Positions 47,701-60,760 of a DNA stretch of 64,000 bases are shown one piece after another (positions within the stretch are counted from its first letter, which is position 1; the number at the start of each line of letters is the position of its first letter). The DNA comes from Physcomitrium patens. Its lineage: Eukaryota > Streptophyta > Bryopsida > Funariales > Funariaceae. The stretch covers positions 9,421,949 to 9,485,948 of the forward strand of contig NC_037256.1 in the NCBI RefSeq assembly GCF_000002425.4, read 5' to 3'. The notes below the pieces were generated by a model, which was not told the origin of the DNA, made no database searches, and saw only the letters and a list, made by a program, of their open reading frames with translations. The position numbers and the translations under genes were made by a program.

Positions 47701-47996
47701 TGTTAGGGACATAGTCCTTAGAACCTTCTAGAGACAAGTTTCTAGAACCTTCTAGAAGCAAGTCTCTGGAACCTTCTAGAAGCTTCCTAGTTGGTAGAAG
47801 TTGCTTGAGAAGCTTCCTAAATAGAAGTATATATTGGAATCGAGGCTGAAGAGTTCTTCAGTCTCGACAACACATCTCTTGGAGCTCTAGCTCACCTCTC
47901 TGGTGTTGTTCTTGTATTCATCTGATTAATCTAGTTCTTGCCAATTCTTCTTGAACTTCTCAGTAGATATCAAGTCTGTATTCTGTGTCCGTGATA
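47701..47996 (+). repeat. RT-G 3' LTR (296 bp)
   Basis: Same length as the 5' LTR and collinear with it (offset 5615). Nine differences, all transitions. Ends GTGATA (CA changed to TA). Retains the undamaged start word AGTCTCGACAA at 47860-47870. Confidence 0.97.
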
Positions 47997-48001
47997 GCAT
48001 A
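47997..48001 (+). repeat. Target-site duplication of RT-G, right (GCATA)
   Basis: Identical to 42081-42085. Confidence 0.93.
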
Positions 48002-48689
48002 TCACCTCTTGCATTGCCTCACCATGCTATCCTCATTAATTCCACCATATTTAAATTTTGGCACTTCAGTCCTTATCTGTCTAACATTGTTGACATAATT
48101 TATTTAGTCCGAAATCATTTAGACTAAAACTTGCACAGTCCAAACTGGTCCAAAAAGTAGGTTATTAATGTGCAGTCCAAACCGGTTTAACAAAGTAGGT
48201 CACTAGTCCGTGTGTGTATTTTTTTTTATTATCATTATTTTCTTTTAAAGTCCCCAACATATCTTTATGAAAGATTATTAAGAGCCCTTTCAAAAGTCTT
48301 TCCTACTCTATTCTTGCTTAAAAATAATATGTCTATTTTTTTTATTATTTTTAGTATATTTTTTTAAGTTTAAAAATTCCAATAATATATTTTTTATTAG
48401 TTACTTCTTTCTTCACTACTTTATTAATATAACTCCACTCTCCTTATTTAATCTAATTTAAAAAAATAATTGTTTCATCTACAATTATAATTATATCTGG
48501 GTCTTAATATCCAAATAAATCTTTTTTTCAATAATTTATCTTATTTAATTACATCCAAAAAATTTTCTTTCTAATTCTATTGATTTATTCTAATATTTTT
48601 TCTAACTATATTATGAGTAAAAAAAAATTGGCTCATAAGCATCAAAAACAATGATTTGGCTAGAGAAGAATAAATCAAATAATCATGGG
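48002..48689. other. Host DNA right of RT-G, no recognised gene
   Basis: Continues the interrupted sequence that ends at 42085. From about 48200 it is AT-rich and leads into RT-H. No feature recognised. Confidence 0.4.
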
Positions 48690-50880
48690 AGCTCTTAGGT
48701 TTTCAAAAACTTATTTTTTTTGGATCGAAAAATCACAAAGTCTTAGTCTTTTTAGATTCTAGAACGTCAACATGTTTTATAGACAAAGACTTTGTCAAAA
48801 ATTAAGATATATCCTTAGTTAAGAAAATCAAATATGTGCATGTTGAAATAATAGATGGTTGTTTATTATCTTTTGAAGATATTACACATGAAACTATTCT
48901 TGTAGAAGTAGCAATTAGTAGTCATAATATTTTAATAATATTTAATTTTATTAGATCTCTTTTAAATCTAATTATTTTAGGCTTATTATAATTAAAAAGA
49001 TATCATCTTTAAATAGATTAGATTTCTTGCAATCTTATTTTTTTTTCATAGTTTAGTCCAAGATTTTTCTAAGCAAATAAAATTCCATAAAATTGATACA
49101 TTCAAACTATTATTGATAGGTGCAAGAACTTTCATGCATACTGCATAAGTAGGGTCAACTTTTGTTATATACACCACACCTATTGTTGATAGAAAAAAGT
49201 TTTCAAGTAACATTCTAAGGTAATACCAAGATTATCAAGACGTCTATGAAAAAAAAAAAAAAATTCTATTAATGCATTATTTTTATGATTGTCCTATCAA
49301 TCTTCAAGAAAAAATTTAACCACCATTTAGAATAATCTATAGCATATCACAAAATGAATTGGCTACATTTAAAAAATACATCAATGAGAATTTAGCTAAG
49401 AACTTCATATGCCATTCTAAATCTCCAACGGGGGCTTCTATCTTATTTGTGAAGAAAAAAGATGGATCTCTGCAAATGTGTGTAGACTATTGAGAACTCA
49501 AGAAGATCACTATTATAAATAGATGTTTTTTATCTTTAATTTCAAATTTTTTTGATCAATTGAATCAAGCAAAGATCTATACAAAAATATATCTATGAAG
49601 AGTATATAATCTAGTAGTCATTAAAAAAAATGAATGAAAAATTACCTTTTGAATTTGATATGGACATTTCACATATAATGTCATGCCTTTTGGACTCACA
49701 AATGTACTAATTACTTTTCAACAACTAATAAATGATATTTTTTACAAGATTTTTGATAATTTTGTTGTCTATTATTTAGACAACATCTTAATCTACTCTA
49801 AAAACATAAAAGAACATGAATTTTATATTTGTTATATATTACAAAAACTAAGAAATATAAGATTATATGTCAAGATAGAAAAGTGTGTATTTTACACTAT
49901 CCAAATTAACTTCTTAAGATATGTCATTTCAAATGATGGTCTTATGATAGATCCTAAGAAGGTCCAAAATATCATAGATTGAAAGATTTCAAAAACAATC
50001 AAAGATGTATAATGTTTTTTGAGATTTTTTAATTATTACCAGATCTTCATCAAGAACTTTTTTAAAATTAAGGCCCTTATTACATGCCTAACATATAAAG
50101 ACAAACTTAAATGGAACAAAGAAATTAAAGCATTTTTTGAAGCATTAAAGATAGAATTTATTTTTGTACCAATCTTGTATCATGTCAATTTTTCAAAGGC
50201 ATTCTTCATAGAAATAGTTACATAAGACTTTGCTATGGATGCCATTTCGTCATAAATAGGAATAAATGACAAGCTCTACTTGATTTCTTCTCATTCTAAG
50301 AAATTTTTAGCAGTTAAGATTAATTATAAAATCCATGACAAAGGACTTTTTGCAATCATAAAATTTATTTTAAGAATAGAATCATTATCTAGAAGGCACT
50401 TCTAATCTGATCACCATATATATTGATCAGAAGAACCTTATATATTTCATGTTAATACCTATTTTGAATCATCACCAAGTTCTTTGGAGTATATCTTTAT
50501 CAAGATTTGATTTCAAGATTATTTATCGACTTAAAAAATAATAAGGTTTGTTAGACATCTTTTTTAGATATTTTTATCTTACACTAAAAGAAGAAGATGC
50601 ATCTTTTGATCAATAAAGAATAATCCTCTTGAAATCACAACATTTCATCTTTGAGCAATAAAATCAATATTAATTATTGATTCAATCTTTTTCAAGCAAA
50701 TTCAATTAAATATGTCTTTTGAATCTCTTTTTCATAATATTAAGAAAAACTCTTCTAAGTCTCATAATACTTCTAAGTTTGAGTTCAAAAATAATCTATT
50801 CTATTTTTAAAAAAAAAATTATACATTCCAAAAAACAAAGCACAATTACATGTTCTTCAAGCTCATTAGTATTGGGTAAT
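48690..50880 (+). mobile_element. RT-H: decayed chromovirus pol
   Basis: Protease (48690-49230) reads LDSRTSTCFIDKDF with D-S-R in place of D-S-G. RT (49340-50030) has MPFGLTN and YYLDNILIYSK, so the catalytic YxDD has become YLDN. RNase H follows to about 50500, then the very start of integrase (50640-50880), where it ends. No LTR was found at either side. Very AT-rich with many stops. Confidence 0.82.
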
Positions 50881-50896
50881 AAACAACTACAAAAGT

Positions 50897-51260
50897 ATTG
50901 ATGAATATAGAAGATATAGAAGAACCAATTATTGCTTTAATTGACCATGGTTTTAAGATAAATCTTATATCTAAGGATCTTTATAAGAAGAAGAGGTGGT
51001 TAATTGATATAGAGTATAGATAGATAATACGAATTATTAATAATACACAAGAAAAATTATATAGACTTTGTCCACATGTTAAAATCTAGACTTAAGATAT
51101 TGCAATACAACAATATTTTTTTGATTCAAGATATAATATCTTATTCAATGATTTTAGGACAACCATATATTATGATAATATGGTGTTGGAGTAGAGAGAA
51201 TTTTTCTTTAAAAAGTGTTGGGCTTCTAGATGTCACTAATTGCTTAATCAATTTTCAAGA
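50897..51260 (+). pseudogene. RT-I protease remnant
   Basis: ALIDHGFKINLISKDLYKK carries D-H-G at the retropepsin active site, a form I associate with this gypsy lineage rather than with decay. ILGQPYI follows, the usual hydrophobic-Gly motif of the C-terminal part. Stops and a frame change break it. An A(23) run starts at 51262. Confidence 0.7.
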
Positions 51261-51261
51261 T

Positions 51262-51284
51262 AAAAAAAAAAAAAAAAAAAAAAT
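51262..51284. repeat. A(23) homopolymer
   Basis: Pure A run directly after the protease remains of RT-I. Confidence 0.95.
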
Positions 51285-51299
51285 TAAAAAATATCAAGT

Positions 51300-52790
51300 T
51301 TATATTTAAAATTGTCCCTATAGGGGCAATTACATCAATACATAAGCCCTAAGTACCAAAGATCATCCAAAATGTGATAAAAATATTCTAAAATCTTATA
51401 TATCTTTAACATGAAATTTTTTTGAACTTCAACAATTCATATCTTATGATCGGATTGTTCAAATAAACTAAAATTTTATATAAATTTCGGATGTAATTTA
51501 AACAACTATCATAACAAATTTCAACTACAAATTTGTTAAAAATCTTGAGATATTGCCAAAATGCTAAAAGTAGCTATAAATCCTAACTTATATATACTTA
51601 TGAATAATTTTCTTTATATTTCTTAAATTAAATATTTAAATACTATAAAACTTTTATTTATAGATTTTTAACCTATTAACACACACTTTTAAAAATTTTG
51701 AACCAAAAATTCATCCGAAAACTCAAGATATGGTTTCAACCATTATTATTAATAAAACGACTCACTTATTGCCTTTGAATTACATATGCTTTCTTTGATG
51801 CTCTATTATTCTTTTATACAAATTCTAAATACAAAATTTCTTTTATATAAAATATAGGTTTTAAAATCACCTTTGTAGCTACATCTTTTGATCTCCAATA
51901 ACTATCATATAATTCCTTGTATCTTCAAAAGAGCAACAATATGTCTTAAAAAGACTTCTTAATTGCAAATGGCTATAAATTCATCATTCTAATTCCAAAG
52001 CCTCTAAAATTTGTACACAAATTATATTTCAAATCCTAAACTTTAAAACACTTGGTTTTGATTCTCAAAATTCTTCTTTTGAAGTTGCTAAAATCCTTGT
52101 TATAATCATAGATAGCCTCCTAAGAGCCTATTGGGCACGACTTTCAATCAATAGGAGTGAAGATCTTCATCCCTTATTTTTATCTATCCATACCTTGCTT
52201 TTATTCCTCCAAATAAATTTTTTAGATGTTTGAATCATCTTTGAGCTCCAATCTTTTCTTTAAGTTTTATATTATATATCTAAATCCTATATAATTTAAA
52301 TATTATAATTAAAATTGATAAACTTAAAAATAATTTTTTTACATCAACTCTCTTTAAATTAAGCTATTAATCACTCTAATATATATATTAATATTTATAA
52401 ATATATCATATAATTTAATTTATTTTAATATGTAATAAATAATTATAGTACAACAATAAATAGAAACAAAAGTACATAGTAATGGTTCAGCTTATGCATA
52501 GATATGTAGTGAAGATGGAAGCAAAGAAATATAATTTTTAACTATGCCTCTTAATCATGAATAAATACAAGATGTGTTGAAAGAAAAGCCATTGTCAAGA
52601 GTTGTTGAAAAATTTAAGAATTTTAAAAAAATACCATTGTAAAGCGGGATTATCAAAGTATAAAATAGGAAGTACTCTTATAAGATGTAGGTACCTTTGA
52701 TGTAATTTTTATTGATATTTTTAAATATAGAAGTATTATATATAAAAAAATTAAATATTTTAAAAATATATATATATATATATTAAAATA
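51300..52790. other. AT-rich interval inside RT-I
   Basis: No coding remains recognised. It could be an unrecognised insertion or the decayed stretch between protease and pre-RT. A TA-rich run ends near 52782. Confidence 0.4.
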
Positions 52791-52798
52791 AAATAAAA

Positions 52799-53300
52799 TT
52801 GTATAGATTAGGGATATTAGAAGATGATGAGAGTATTTTAGGTATTTACAAAGAAAATAGACTAAAAGATTCTTTAGATTTAATTACATCTATTAGATTA
52901 GAAGATGATGATAAGATTGTAGAAATTCATTCAAAGGAGGTTTATTTTATATTTAAATCTTTTAAGCACTACAAGTTATTGTAGAGATAAAACATAAAAC
53001 CATAGATAAGAAGGTAAAAGCAGTTGCCAGAAGATTTTATAAAACAAATAGAAGAAGCATCAAAGGAAGAGAATTTAAGGGATCTAAAAAATATTGGATA
53101 TAAATTTAAAACAAAGATTTATAAAGAATTGAAGATTGAATGTGACGATTCTTTGTTATCATCAAAAATTGAATATTTTGAAGAAATGCTTACAAAGCAA
53201 GGTGAATTATTTGTCTTTGGACCTCAAAAAATAAGATGTGTGAATCCGAATAATGTTTCTCCTATGGTTATCTTAACAATACTACATGAGCCTTAGAACT
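52799..53300 (+). pseudogene. RT-I pre-RT segment
   Basis: Two open pieces, 52799-52984 and 53024-53296. The second has LTKQGELFVFGPQKIRCVNPNN and VSPMVILTILHEP, which in this lineage directly precede the RT fingers. The next block (MPKAC then LVELLKEK) follows to about 53360 and is then cut by the insertion. Confidence 0.72.
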
Positions 53301-53479
53301 TAAGCCTATTTTTTATGCCAAAGGCATGCTAACCTAAATTGGTAGAATTATTGAAAGAGAAGATATAAATGAAGATTTTGGAGCCTTTCTTAGCTTTATA
53401 TTCTAGCTATTTCTTTTTGGTGTCATATTACATAAAGACTTGCCCAAAAAATGCACTAGGTACTTAGCTATGGAAGATA

Positions 53480-55080
53480 GAATAGAAATTACAACAATAA
53501 AATCTTAATTCTAATAAAATATTAAATAACTCTAATTAAACCTTTAATAATATTAACGAAGTTTTAATCATATTCAAAAGAAATCTTAAAGAAATTACTA
53601 AGAAATAATATAAAATCTTAAAAGAATTCAAAAGAAATCCACAATAAACCTTAAAAGAATCCTTAAAAAATCCTAAAGAAATAATATAATAATTTCAAAT
53701 ATATCTCAAATGAATTTCAATAAAGTTTTATTTTAATCTTTATTGAAATTCTAATAAATTTTAATAAAATCCTGGGCCAAATCCTGAATAAATTCTAAAT
53801 CTTAAATCAAGTCCTAGACAAATCCTAAATTCTAAATTAAATCCTAAATAAATCCTAAATCCTAAATCCTAAATCAAATTCTAAATTAATCTTAAATCCT
53901 AAATCAAACCCTAAATAAATTCTAAATCCTAAAAAAATCCTAAACCTTAAATCGAATTCTAAAAATATCCTAAACCTTAAACCAAATCCTAAACAAATCC
54001 TAAATCATAAATCAAATCCTAAGGCAAATTAGAATCCTAATATCTATTGATTAAACTATTGATCTTGCTTAAAAATTTATACACCTCTTAACCTCTTACT
54101 TAAAAAATAATACAACAAATTTGAAGATAATTCCACTTACCAAATGGAAGAAAAATCCTAAAAATTGCTCAAATATTGGCCGGCCTCCTATTCCAATCTT
54201 AATATTGAACTTCTAGTGCTAATATCTCTTTTCCAAATCATTCAATTATTTCCAAATCACATATTTGTAGAAAATCAAGTGTATTACTCTCATACATAAA
54301 TTTCACTCCAATCCAAGTAGTAGATTATTAAAGATCTTAGAAATCCTAACTGTCCCTAAAAGTCCAATTTTTAAGACCTCAATCTACTTAAAATTCAATA
54401 ACCTTCAATTCAACTATTTGATCAAGTTCAAACTTACAACATATACCTCAAATAACTATTCTCATAAGTTTTCAAAATTAGAATTATAAATCTACTACAA
54501 AACTCATAAAATTCTCTAAAATGTAATATTTTTTTAATTTTACAAATTCTAAAATGATCCAAAATAACTGTGACTTTGCAAAGCTCTTACAAGATCATCA
54601 TATATTCAAATCACTCAAAATCAACGTCCAAAGAAATTCTATCAATTTTTCTTACAAATTCCACTCTTTGATTTATAAAAAAAATTCCAGAGTTATTGTA
54701 GGTTTGTAGTTTTGGGCCTCAGGATCAGATTTTGATCTAGGTTAATAATTGATTCTCTTCAAGTATTAAATTTTACCTTTTTGAATTAATTTTTATTAGA
54801 ATCAACTCCTAATTTTTTTCTTACTTATACTTATATTCTTTATTTTTCTAATCTATCTTTTTTTGTCTTATTTATAGTCTTACAAAGTAAGTAGAAGCCT
54901 ACTTTATAAAAATGTAATACTTACATCTTTAGTTTTATTTTCTTTTGAACTATTGTATATTTTTAAAGATAATTTGCTATAATATTTGAAGTAAAGTCTT
55001 CTAAAATATAATAATTTCTTCACCCTTTTCACATATTAGTTGTATTACATCATAAAAATGGTACCTAAAAAAATAGATCA
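53480..55080 (-). mobile_element. LTR-like insertion, minus orientation, in RT-I reverse transcriptase
   Basis: The minus strand of about 53480-54770 is homologous to the plus-strand units at 57225-60760, including the opening ATCAAAATC...GAGGC and long arrays of TTTAGGATTTGA-like words (54020-53780). RT-I coding sequence stops at about 53480 and resumes at about 55080 with NAVTNSNANIGP, so this piece was inserted. No internal genes were found, which suggests a solo LTR plus flank. Confidence 0.65.
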
Positions 55081-57170
55081 TTACATTTTATTTAAGATAT
55101 GCAACTAATGAATGCAGTAACTAACAGCAATGCAAATATAGGACCTTAAGTAGATGAGTTTACAAAAATATTTGGTTGAAAGGTGATTTATTCAATAGAT
55201 GATTTATATTTAGACTATGATCAATTTTAACTTATACATGGAAGTAGAGATTTAACAACAATAAGAACATTACTATGACTACTTAAAATATATAATCTTC
55301 TATAAGATGCTACTAACTTAGTTATATATATATGATGAATGGAATAAACAAGGTATTGAGAGACTTCATTCTTAAAAATCCATGCCTTTCCTAGATAATG
55401 TTCCTATCAAAGGATATAAAGAAGGAAAAAAAGATGAGACATTAAATGAGAGGGGATTTCATAAGTATGTTGTTGATTATATACAAGATTGTAAAAAAAT
55501 TTAACTCAGCTTGAAGAAGTTCATCTTATACTTTTGAGAGAAAAATCTACATTCAGATTATAAAAAATTATCATTATTAGATATTTATATAGATTTTATA
55601 AAAAAAACTAGATCCAAGCAAAGTTGATGCAATTAAAAGAATTAAAGATACATGTAACTCTTTAACAAAAATAGATAGGTATTTGAGGGGCTTATGTATT
55701 TTATTGTATGTTGATTCTTTATTATGCTCATATAGCAGATCTATTATATGAATTATTACATAAAAATTGTCGATTAAATGGGAAAAAAAAAAAAAAAAAA
55801 AAAAAAAAAAACATATTAAAGCAATGCAAAAATTAAAAGTATTATTATTAACACCTCTAATTTTAAAAGGAATTAATTATGAGTATAATAGACAAATAAT
55901 ATTTATTATAGATATTAGTCTAATTGCTATTGGATGAATTGTGTGTTAAAATGATTTAAGTAGAAAAAAAAATTAATTTAATTTAAAGCTAAAGTTTTAA
56001 GTACATATCAACGTGCATATTTCTATAGAAGAGATATGTAGATTTTTACTTAAAGGTGTTATTTGCTGCTATAGATGTATAAGAAAAATCACTATAGATT
56101 GTAGAGAATTAAATGTACAAGAAGCTTGTGACTTCTTTGAAAGATGTAGAGTTAAGTTATCATTGACTATTGCTTATAATCTTGAAGGAAATGCAAAAAG
56201 CTAATGTGGTCATCTACCAATTGTAAAAGCATTAACTAAAGCTTGTAATAGAAAGATTTGAGAATGGCCTCGATTTTTGCTATTTGCATTGTGTGTTAAT
56301 TGAATAATTCATAGTTCAATGATAGAATTATATGCCTATTGAACTCATGATAGGTCAAAAATCTATTATATTAATTAAAAAATATATATTTACTTGGAAA
56401 GTGCTACCATATAAAGATGAATTAATAAGAGAAGAACTTTTAGCTATTAGAAGTTAACAACTTGCGCAGAGACCATAAGATGTGTAAATAGCATTAGAAA
56501 GGTTAAAAAGAGCAAAGTTGCAAAATAAGGCATGGTTTAATAAGCAACATTGATTGAGATCTAAAGCAATTAAAGAAGATGATTGGATTTTATTCTATAA
56601 TAGTAGCTTAAAAAATCAACATAGTATTATAAAGAAGTTTTTTTAACCATGGTTTGGATCATATGTAGTAACAACCTTACATGATAATGTAATTTATTGA
56701 TTACAAGGGCTAGATGAAATAAGGTTAAAAATACCAATTGTAAGGAAGTAAATAAAGACATTGAAATGAAGACAAATAGAAATAAATATAAGAGAACTTG
56801 TTGAAGATATAAATCTTTCAAGATAAGAAGATGGTTTTAACTAGCATAACAAAAATAATAAAGAAGATTTAAATAAAGACATAAAAAACATAATATGAAT
56901 ATCAAAAGTACATATTAAAAGATGCATAGGTTCAAAAGAAGTACATGTCATGATGTAAGAGTATTATATAGAAAAAAATAAAAATATAGATGTTATTATA
57001 GAAGAGCCTAGCAAAAAAATGTAGCAAAAAAATAAAAATAAAAGATATAAAGGTATTAAAAGATTTAGTTTTAATACTATCTTTTTATAGAAGAATCTTC
57101 TATTTATTTTATAAAGGCATAAATGATCCAAATCAAAATAAATAAGATTAGAAATTGATATAAGCATATT
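55080..57170 (+). pseudogene. RT-I RT, RNase H and integrase remains
   Basis: RT palm pieces (YSIDDLYLDYDQF, RDLTTIRT) lead to MPFLDNVPIKGYKEGKKDE. RNase H remains (HIKAMQKLKVLLLTPLILKGINYE) follow the A(29) run. The 56013-56204 piece and the text after it carry integrase core remains (GHLPIVKALTKACN, EWPRFL). A C-terminal tail lies at 56460-56830. Stops are frequent; no domain is intact. Confidence 0.72.
55783..55811. repeat. A(29) homopolymer
   Basis: Pure A run inside RT-I coding sequence at a site that encodes Glu/Lys in the neighbouring frame (followed by HIKAMQKLK). Confidence 0.95.
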
Positions 57171-57224
57171 AAAGAGAGATTTAAAAACAAGATAAAGTAA
57201 AATTTATCTCAAATTACTAAAAAT

Positions 57225-60200
57225 TGATACTTTGGAAAGACCAATTATTAACATGGATCAAAATCAAACCTTGAGGCATAAAATCATGCCTATATAACAA
57301 CTTTAGGATTCTTTGGTAGATCAGAGAATAGAATTTGGGAGCAAAATTGAAAAGAGGTTTTTAAGCATTAGTTTTATATTAATTGAATAAATATTGAATT
57401 TTTGAAGGATTTTAAAGTTAGTAATGTTTTTAATTGGTTTAGATTTGAGAAATAAAAATATGTTTATAAATTTGAAGATTTCTTGAGTTTTTTGGTATAT
57501 ATACAAGTGAAATTTTGGCAATGTGTTGGTGTGCTAGTTATATATATATATAAATTTTAAAGTCAATAAAATAGTTAGATCAAAGTATATAAAGGTTTTT
57601 GTAGATTGAAGTCTCAAAAATTGGAGTTTGAGGATTAGTAAATATTTCTAAGATCTTTAATAATTTGTCAATTGGATTGAAGTAAAAAAAATTATATACA
57701 TAATAGATTTGATTTTGAATGTTTATGTAAAATTTTAGAGTAATTTAACAATTCAAAGAGGAAGTATTGGTCCTAAAAGTTTAGCATTTAAATTAGAATA
57801 TGAATCTATCTAACACCTGATTAGATTATCTTGTATTTCTTTCAAATATTAAGTGCAATCAATTTCAACTTTCTTGTACTTATTTCTAACTAAGATATTT
57901 AGAAGTTTACAAGTTTTGAGTTATTATCAATAGTTTGATCATTAGTTATTGAAGTTCCAATTTGCTATAAGATTTGGTTTAGGATTTATCCATAATTTAA
58001 TTAGGGCTTAGGATTTTTTTTAGATTTGATTTAAAACTTTATTAAAAGTTTATTAAGTTTTTTCTAAAATTTTTTTAGGATTTGACATAGGATTTGGTTA
58101 AGATTCAATTAAAATTTCAATTAGAATTTGACGTAAGATTTGAGTAAGGTTCAATTAGGATTTTAATTAAGAATACATTAAAATTTCTATTTTTCATATT
58201 TTTTAAAGATTCTTTATTATTTCTTGAAAGATTTTTATTTTATTATTTTTTCAAATTATTCTTATTTCTTTAAAGTTTTATTTTTATATTTCTTTAAGAT
58301 TTCTTATTATTTTTTTTTGGAATTAGTTTGAAACTTCTATGTTTGTTTTATAACTTCTTTTAAATTTATTTTGGATTGGTCAAAGTTTGATTAGGATTAT
58401 TAAGGTCTACTTAAGGTTATTTGAGATTTTATTAGACTTGATAGGATTATTCTTACTTTTCTACTTATCTTCTGTAGTTAGGTGCTTGGTGCATTATCAA
58501 GCAAGAATACAAGTAATATGACATTGATTGTTTATCAAAATCAAAATCAGATCCCAAGGCACAAAACCACTCACCTATGGCAATTCAAAGGTTCTTTGAT
58601 TGATTAGAGAGTGGGATTTGAGTGAAAATAAGAAATTTTTTCTTTGAGTATTATTTTTAATTGATTTGGGAGTATAATGACTTTATAAAAGTTTTGCAAA
58701 CTTAGGATTTTATTTGAGTGACTTTGAATTTTAAGAAATTCAAAGAGTTTGTACTTTGGATATTTTTATAAAATTTATAAGTGATCTATGGATGAAATTT
58801 TGTGTTTGAGTAATGATTATTGTGTGTAATTTTTATTTTAAATTTGAGCTTGATTTAATTATTTGATAAAATTTTATTCAAGCTCAAACATATTGAAGTC
58901 TTAGGAATTGAAATTTAAAAGACTAGTGAGGATTTTTAAGATATTTGTCAATTTGTTACTTGGATTAAAATAAAATTTTGTGCATAAGTAGTAAACTTGA
59001 ATTTCAAAAATTTGGAAAATCTTGAGACTTATTAAATAGTGAAATTAAGAGATTTTTACTTTCAAATATTAGCATTAAGGTTGGAAAACGAGTTAGCCAA
59101 CACTCAAGTGGATTTTAGGAATTATCTCCTATTTAGTATGTTTAATCTTCTTAAAAATATTTATACTTATTACCAACTTAATTTTTGAAAAGTATAAAAA
59201 TTTTGAGTCAAAATCAGCAATTCAATCATTTTTTATTGAAATTTTAATCTGCTATAGAAATTTATTAAGAGTTTATTTAAGATTTAGGGTTTGGTTTTGT
59301 ATTTGATTAAAATTCGATTAAAGTTTGATTTAGGATTTGATTAAGTTTTATTAGGATTTTATTGAGATTATTCTAAGTTTTAGGATTTGGTGAAGATTTA
59401 AATAGGATATGATTATGATTTACTTAGAATTTATTTAAGATTTATTTAAGATTTTTATTTTATTATTTCTTTAAATTTCTTTATTATTTCTTCAAAAAAT
59501 TATATTTCTAGTATTTCTTTCGAATTTTATTTTTATATTTCTTTACATTTTTCTTTGAGATTAATTATGACTTCTTTATTTTATTTTTTTAACTTCTTTT
59601 AAAATTTTTTTGGTTTAGTTAAAATTTAATTAGGATTATTAAGGATTATTTAAGGTTTGTTTGAAATTCTATTAGACATGATAGGATTTTATTGTTGCAT
59701 TTCTACTTATCTTCTACAACTAAATTCTTAGTGCATCCTCAAGCAAGAATACATATAAAACATCAATAGGAGTCTCAATATGTTTTATGAACAAATACTA
59801 TGCAAAATATTGTTATATTGTAATAAGGCTAATAGATGAAAGAAAGAAGAAAACATTATATTATAGATTATATTGTATTAGAAGTTTGACGTTGAACTAA
59901 TGGCTAAATTATATGTTATTGAAATTCAAGTAAATTAAGGTCTTAGAAATTAGAATTTGGAAGACTAATGAAGATTTCTAAGATTTGTGATAATTTATTA
60001 ATTTGATAAAGTAAAACTTGGCCTAATAGTAACAAAATTAATTTTTAATAATTGAAAAAATTATAAGAATGATTAAATGGTAATGATAAAAAAATGTTAA
60101 TATTCAAAGATTTACATCAAGATTAGAGAAAGAGGCTAGCGAATATCTAATTGGATTATAAGATTTTTTTTTTATTTGGTAATTTTATTGCTTTTGAAAT

Positions 60201-60760
60201 ATATTTTATTTTTTTTAATTTATAAATTGAGAGGTGTAAAAATTTTAAGTCAATATTAATGGTTATATTATTAATTATTGAATTTTTGAATCTGCTATAA
60301 GATTTGATTAAGATTTGTTTAATATTTGATTAGAGCTTGATTAAAAAAAATTTAAGATTTTATTAGGATTTGAATAATATTTTTTTAAAATTTGATTAAG
60401 ATTATTTCAGGATTTTATTAAAATTTGATTAGTATTTTATTAGAATTCTTTAAAGGTTTAATTAGGATTTAATTAAGATTCTTTAAGATTTCATTAAAAT
60501 TTAGCTAAGATTTTTTGGAGTTTTTTTAGATTTTATTTAATTATAATTAGGATTTTATTAGAATTTCAAAGATTTTATAAAATATTAATAGAATTTTTTT
60601 AAGATTTGAATAGAATTTGGTTAGGATTTGATTAAAGTATGTTGAAATTATTTAGGATTTATTTATAATTGATTAAAATATAATAGGATATATAATAGAA
60701 TATACTTAGGATAATTAAAAGCTTACTTAGATTGTTTAAGGTTACTAAGGATGTTTCTAA
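57225..60760 (+). repeat. Head-to-tail array of about 1.2-kb LTR-like units
   Basis: Unit 1 spans about 57225-58518, unit 2 about 58519-59764, and a third, lacking its first part, about 59900-60760. Each full unit opens with ATCAAAATCA and an AAGGCA or GAGGCA block and ends with GTGCAT then CAAGCAAGAATACA. Each has a late section dense in TTAGGATTTGAT-like words. Unit 1 follows the end of RT-I and may be its 3' LTR. Only non-coding sequence is seen. Confidence 0.75.

Larger units (their letters stand above)
42086..47996 (+). mobile_element. RT-G: young complete chromovirus (5,911 bp)
   Basis: Two 296-bp LTRs differ at only nine positions. It has a perfect target duplication, a primer site, gag, protease, RT, RNase H, integrase, chromodomain and polypurine tract. 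Base composition is much less AT-rich than in the other elements here. About a dozen premature stops, most explained by a single C-to-T or G-to-A change, and at least one frameshift (about 45700) make it non-autonomous. Its pol resembles RT-D, but its LTR is shorter and different, so it represents a second subfamily. Confidence 0.97.
50890..57180 (+). mobile_element. RT-I: decayed Ty3/gypsy of a different lineage
   Basis: Plus-strand remains in order: protease (50897-51260), a pre-RT segment (52799-53300), RT (55080-55560), RNase H (55800-56000), integrase and C-terminal remains (56010-57170). The proteins are clearly unlike the chromoviruses: the protease has IDHGFKINLISKDLYKK, and the pre-RT segment has VSPMVILTILHEP. 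The RT catalytic box reads MPFLDN at about 55382, with the second Asp lost. The interval 51300-52790 holds no recognised coding sequence, and 53480-55080 is an insertion. Confidence 0.78.

Noticed and set aside
42081-48050. Possible host gene on the minus strand interrupted by RT-G
   Set aside because: Joining the flanks at the target site gives some protein-like text but with several stops and no recognisable family, so no gene is called.
53810-54010. Arrays of AAATCCTAAATC-like words resembling degenerate plant telomere repeats (CCCTAAA)
   Set aside because: The same words, in both orientations, form a fixed part of the 1.2-kb LTR-like unit at four places, so they belong to that unit and not to an interstitial telomere.
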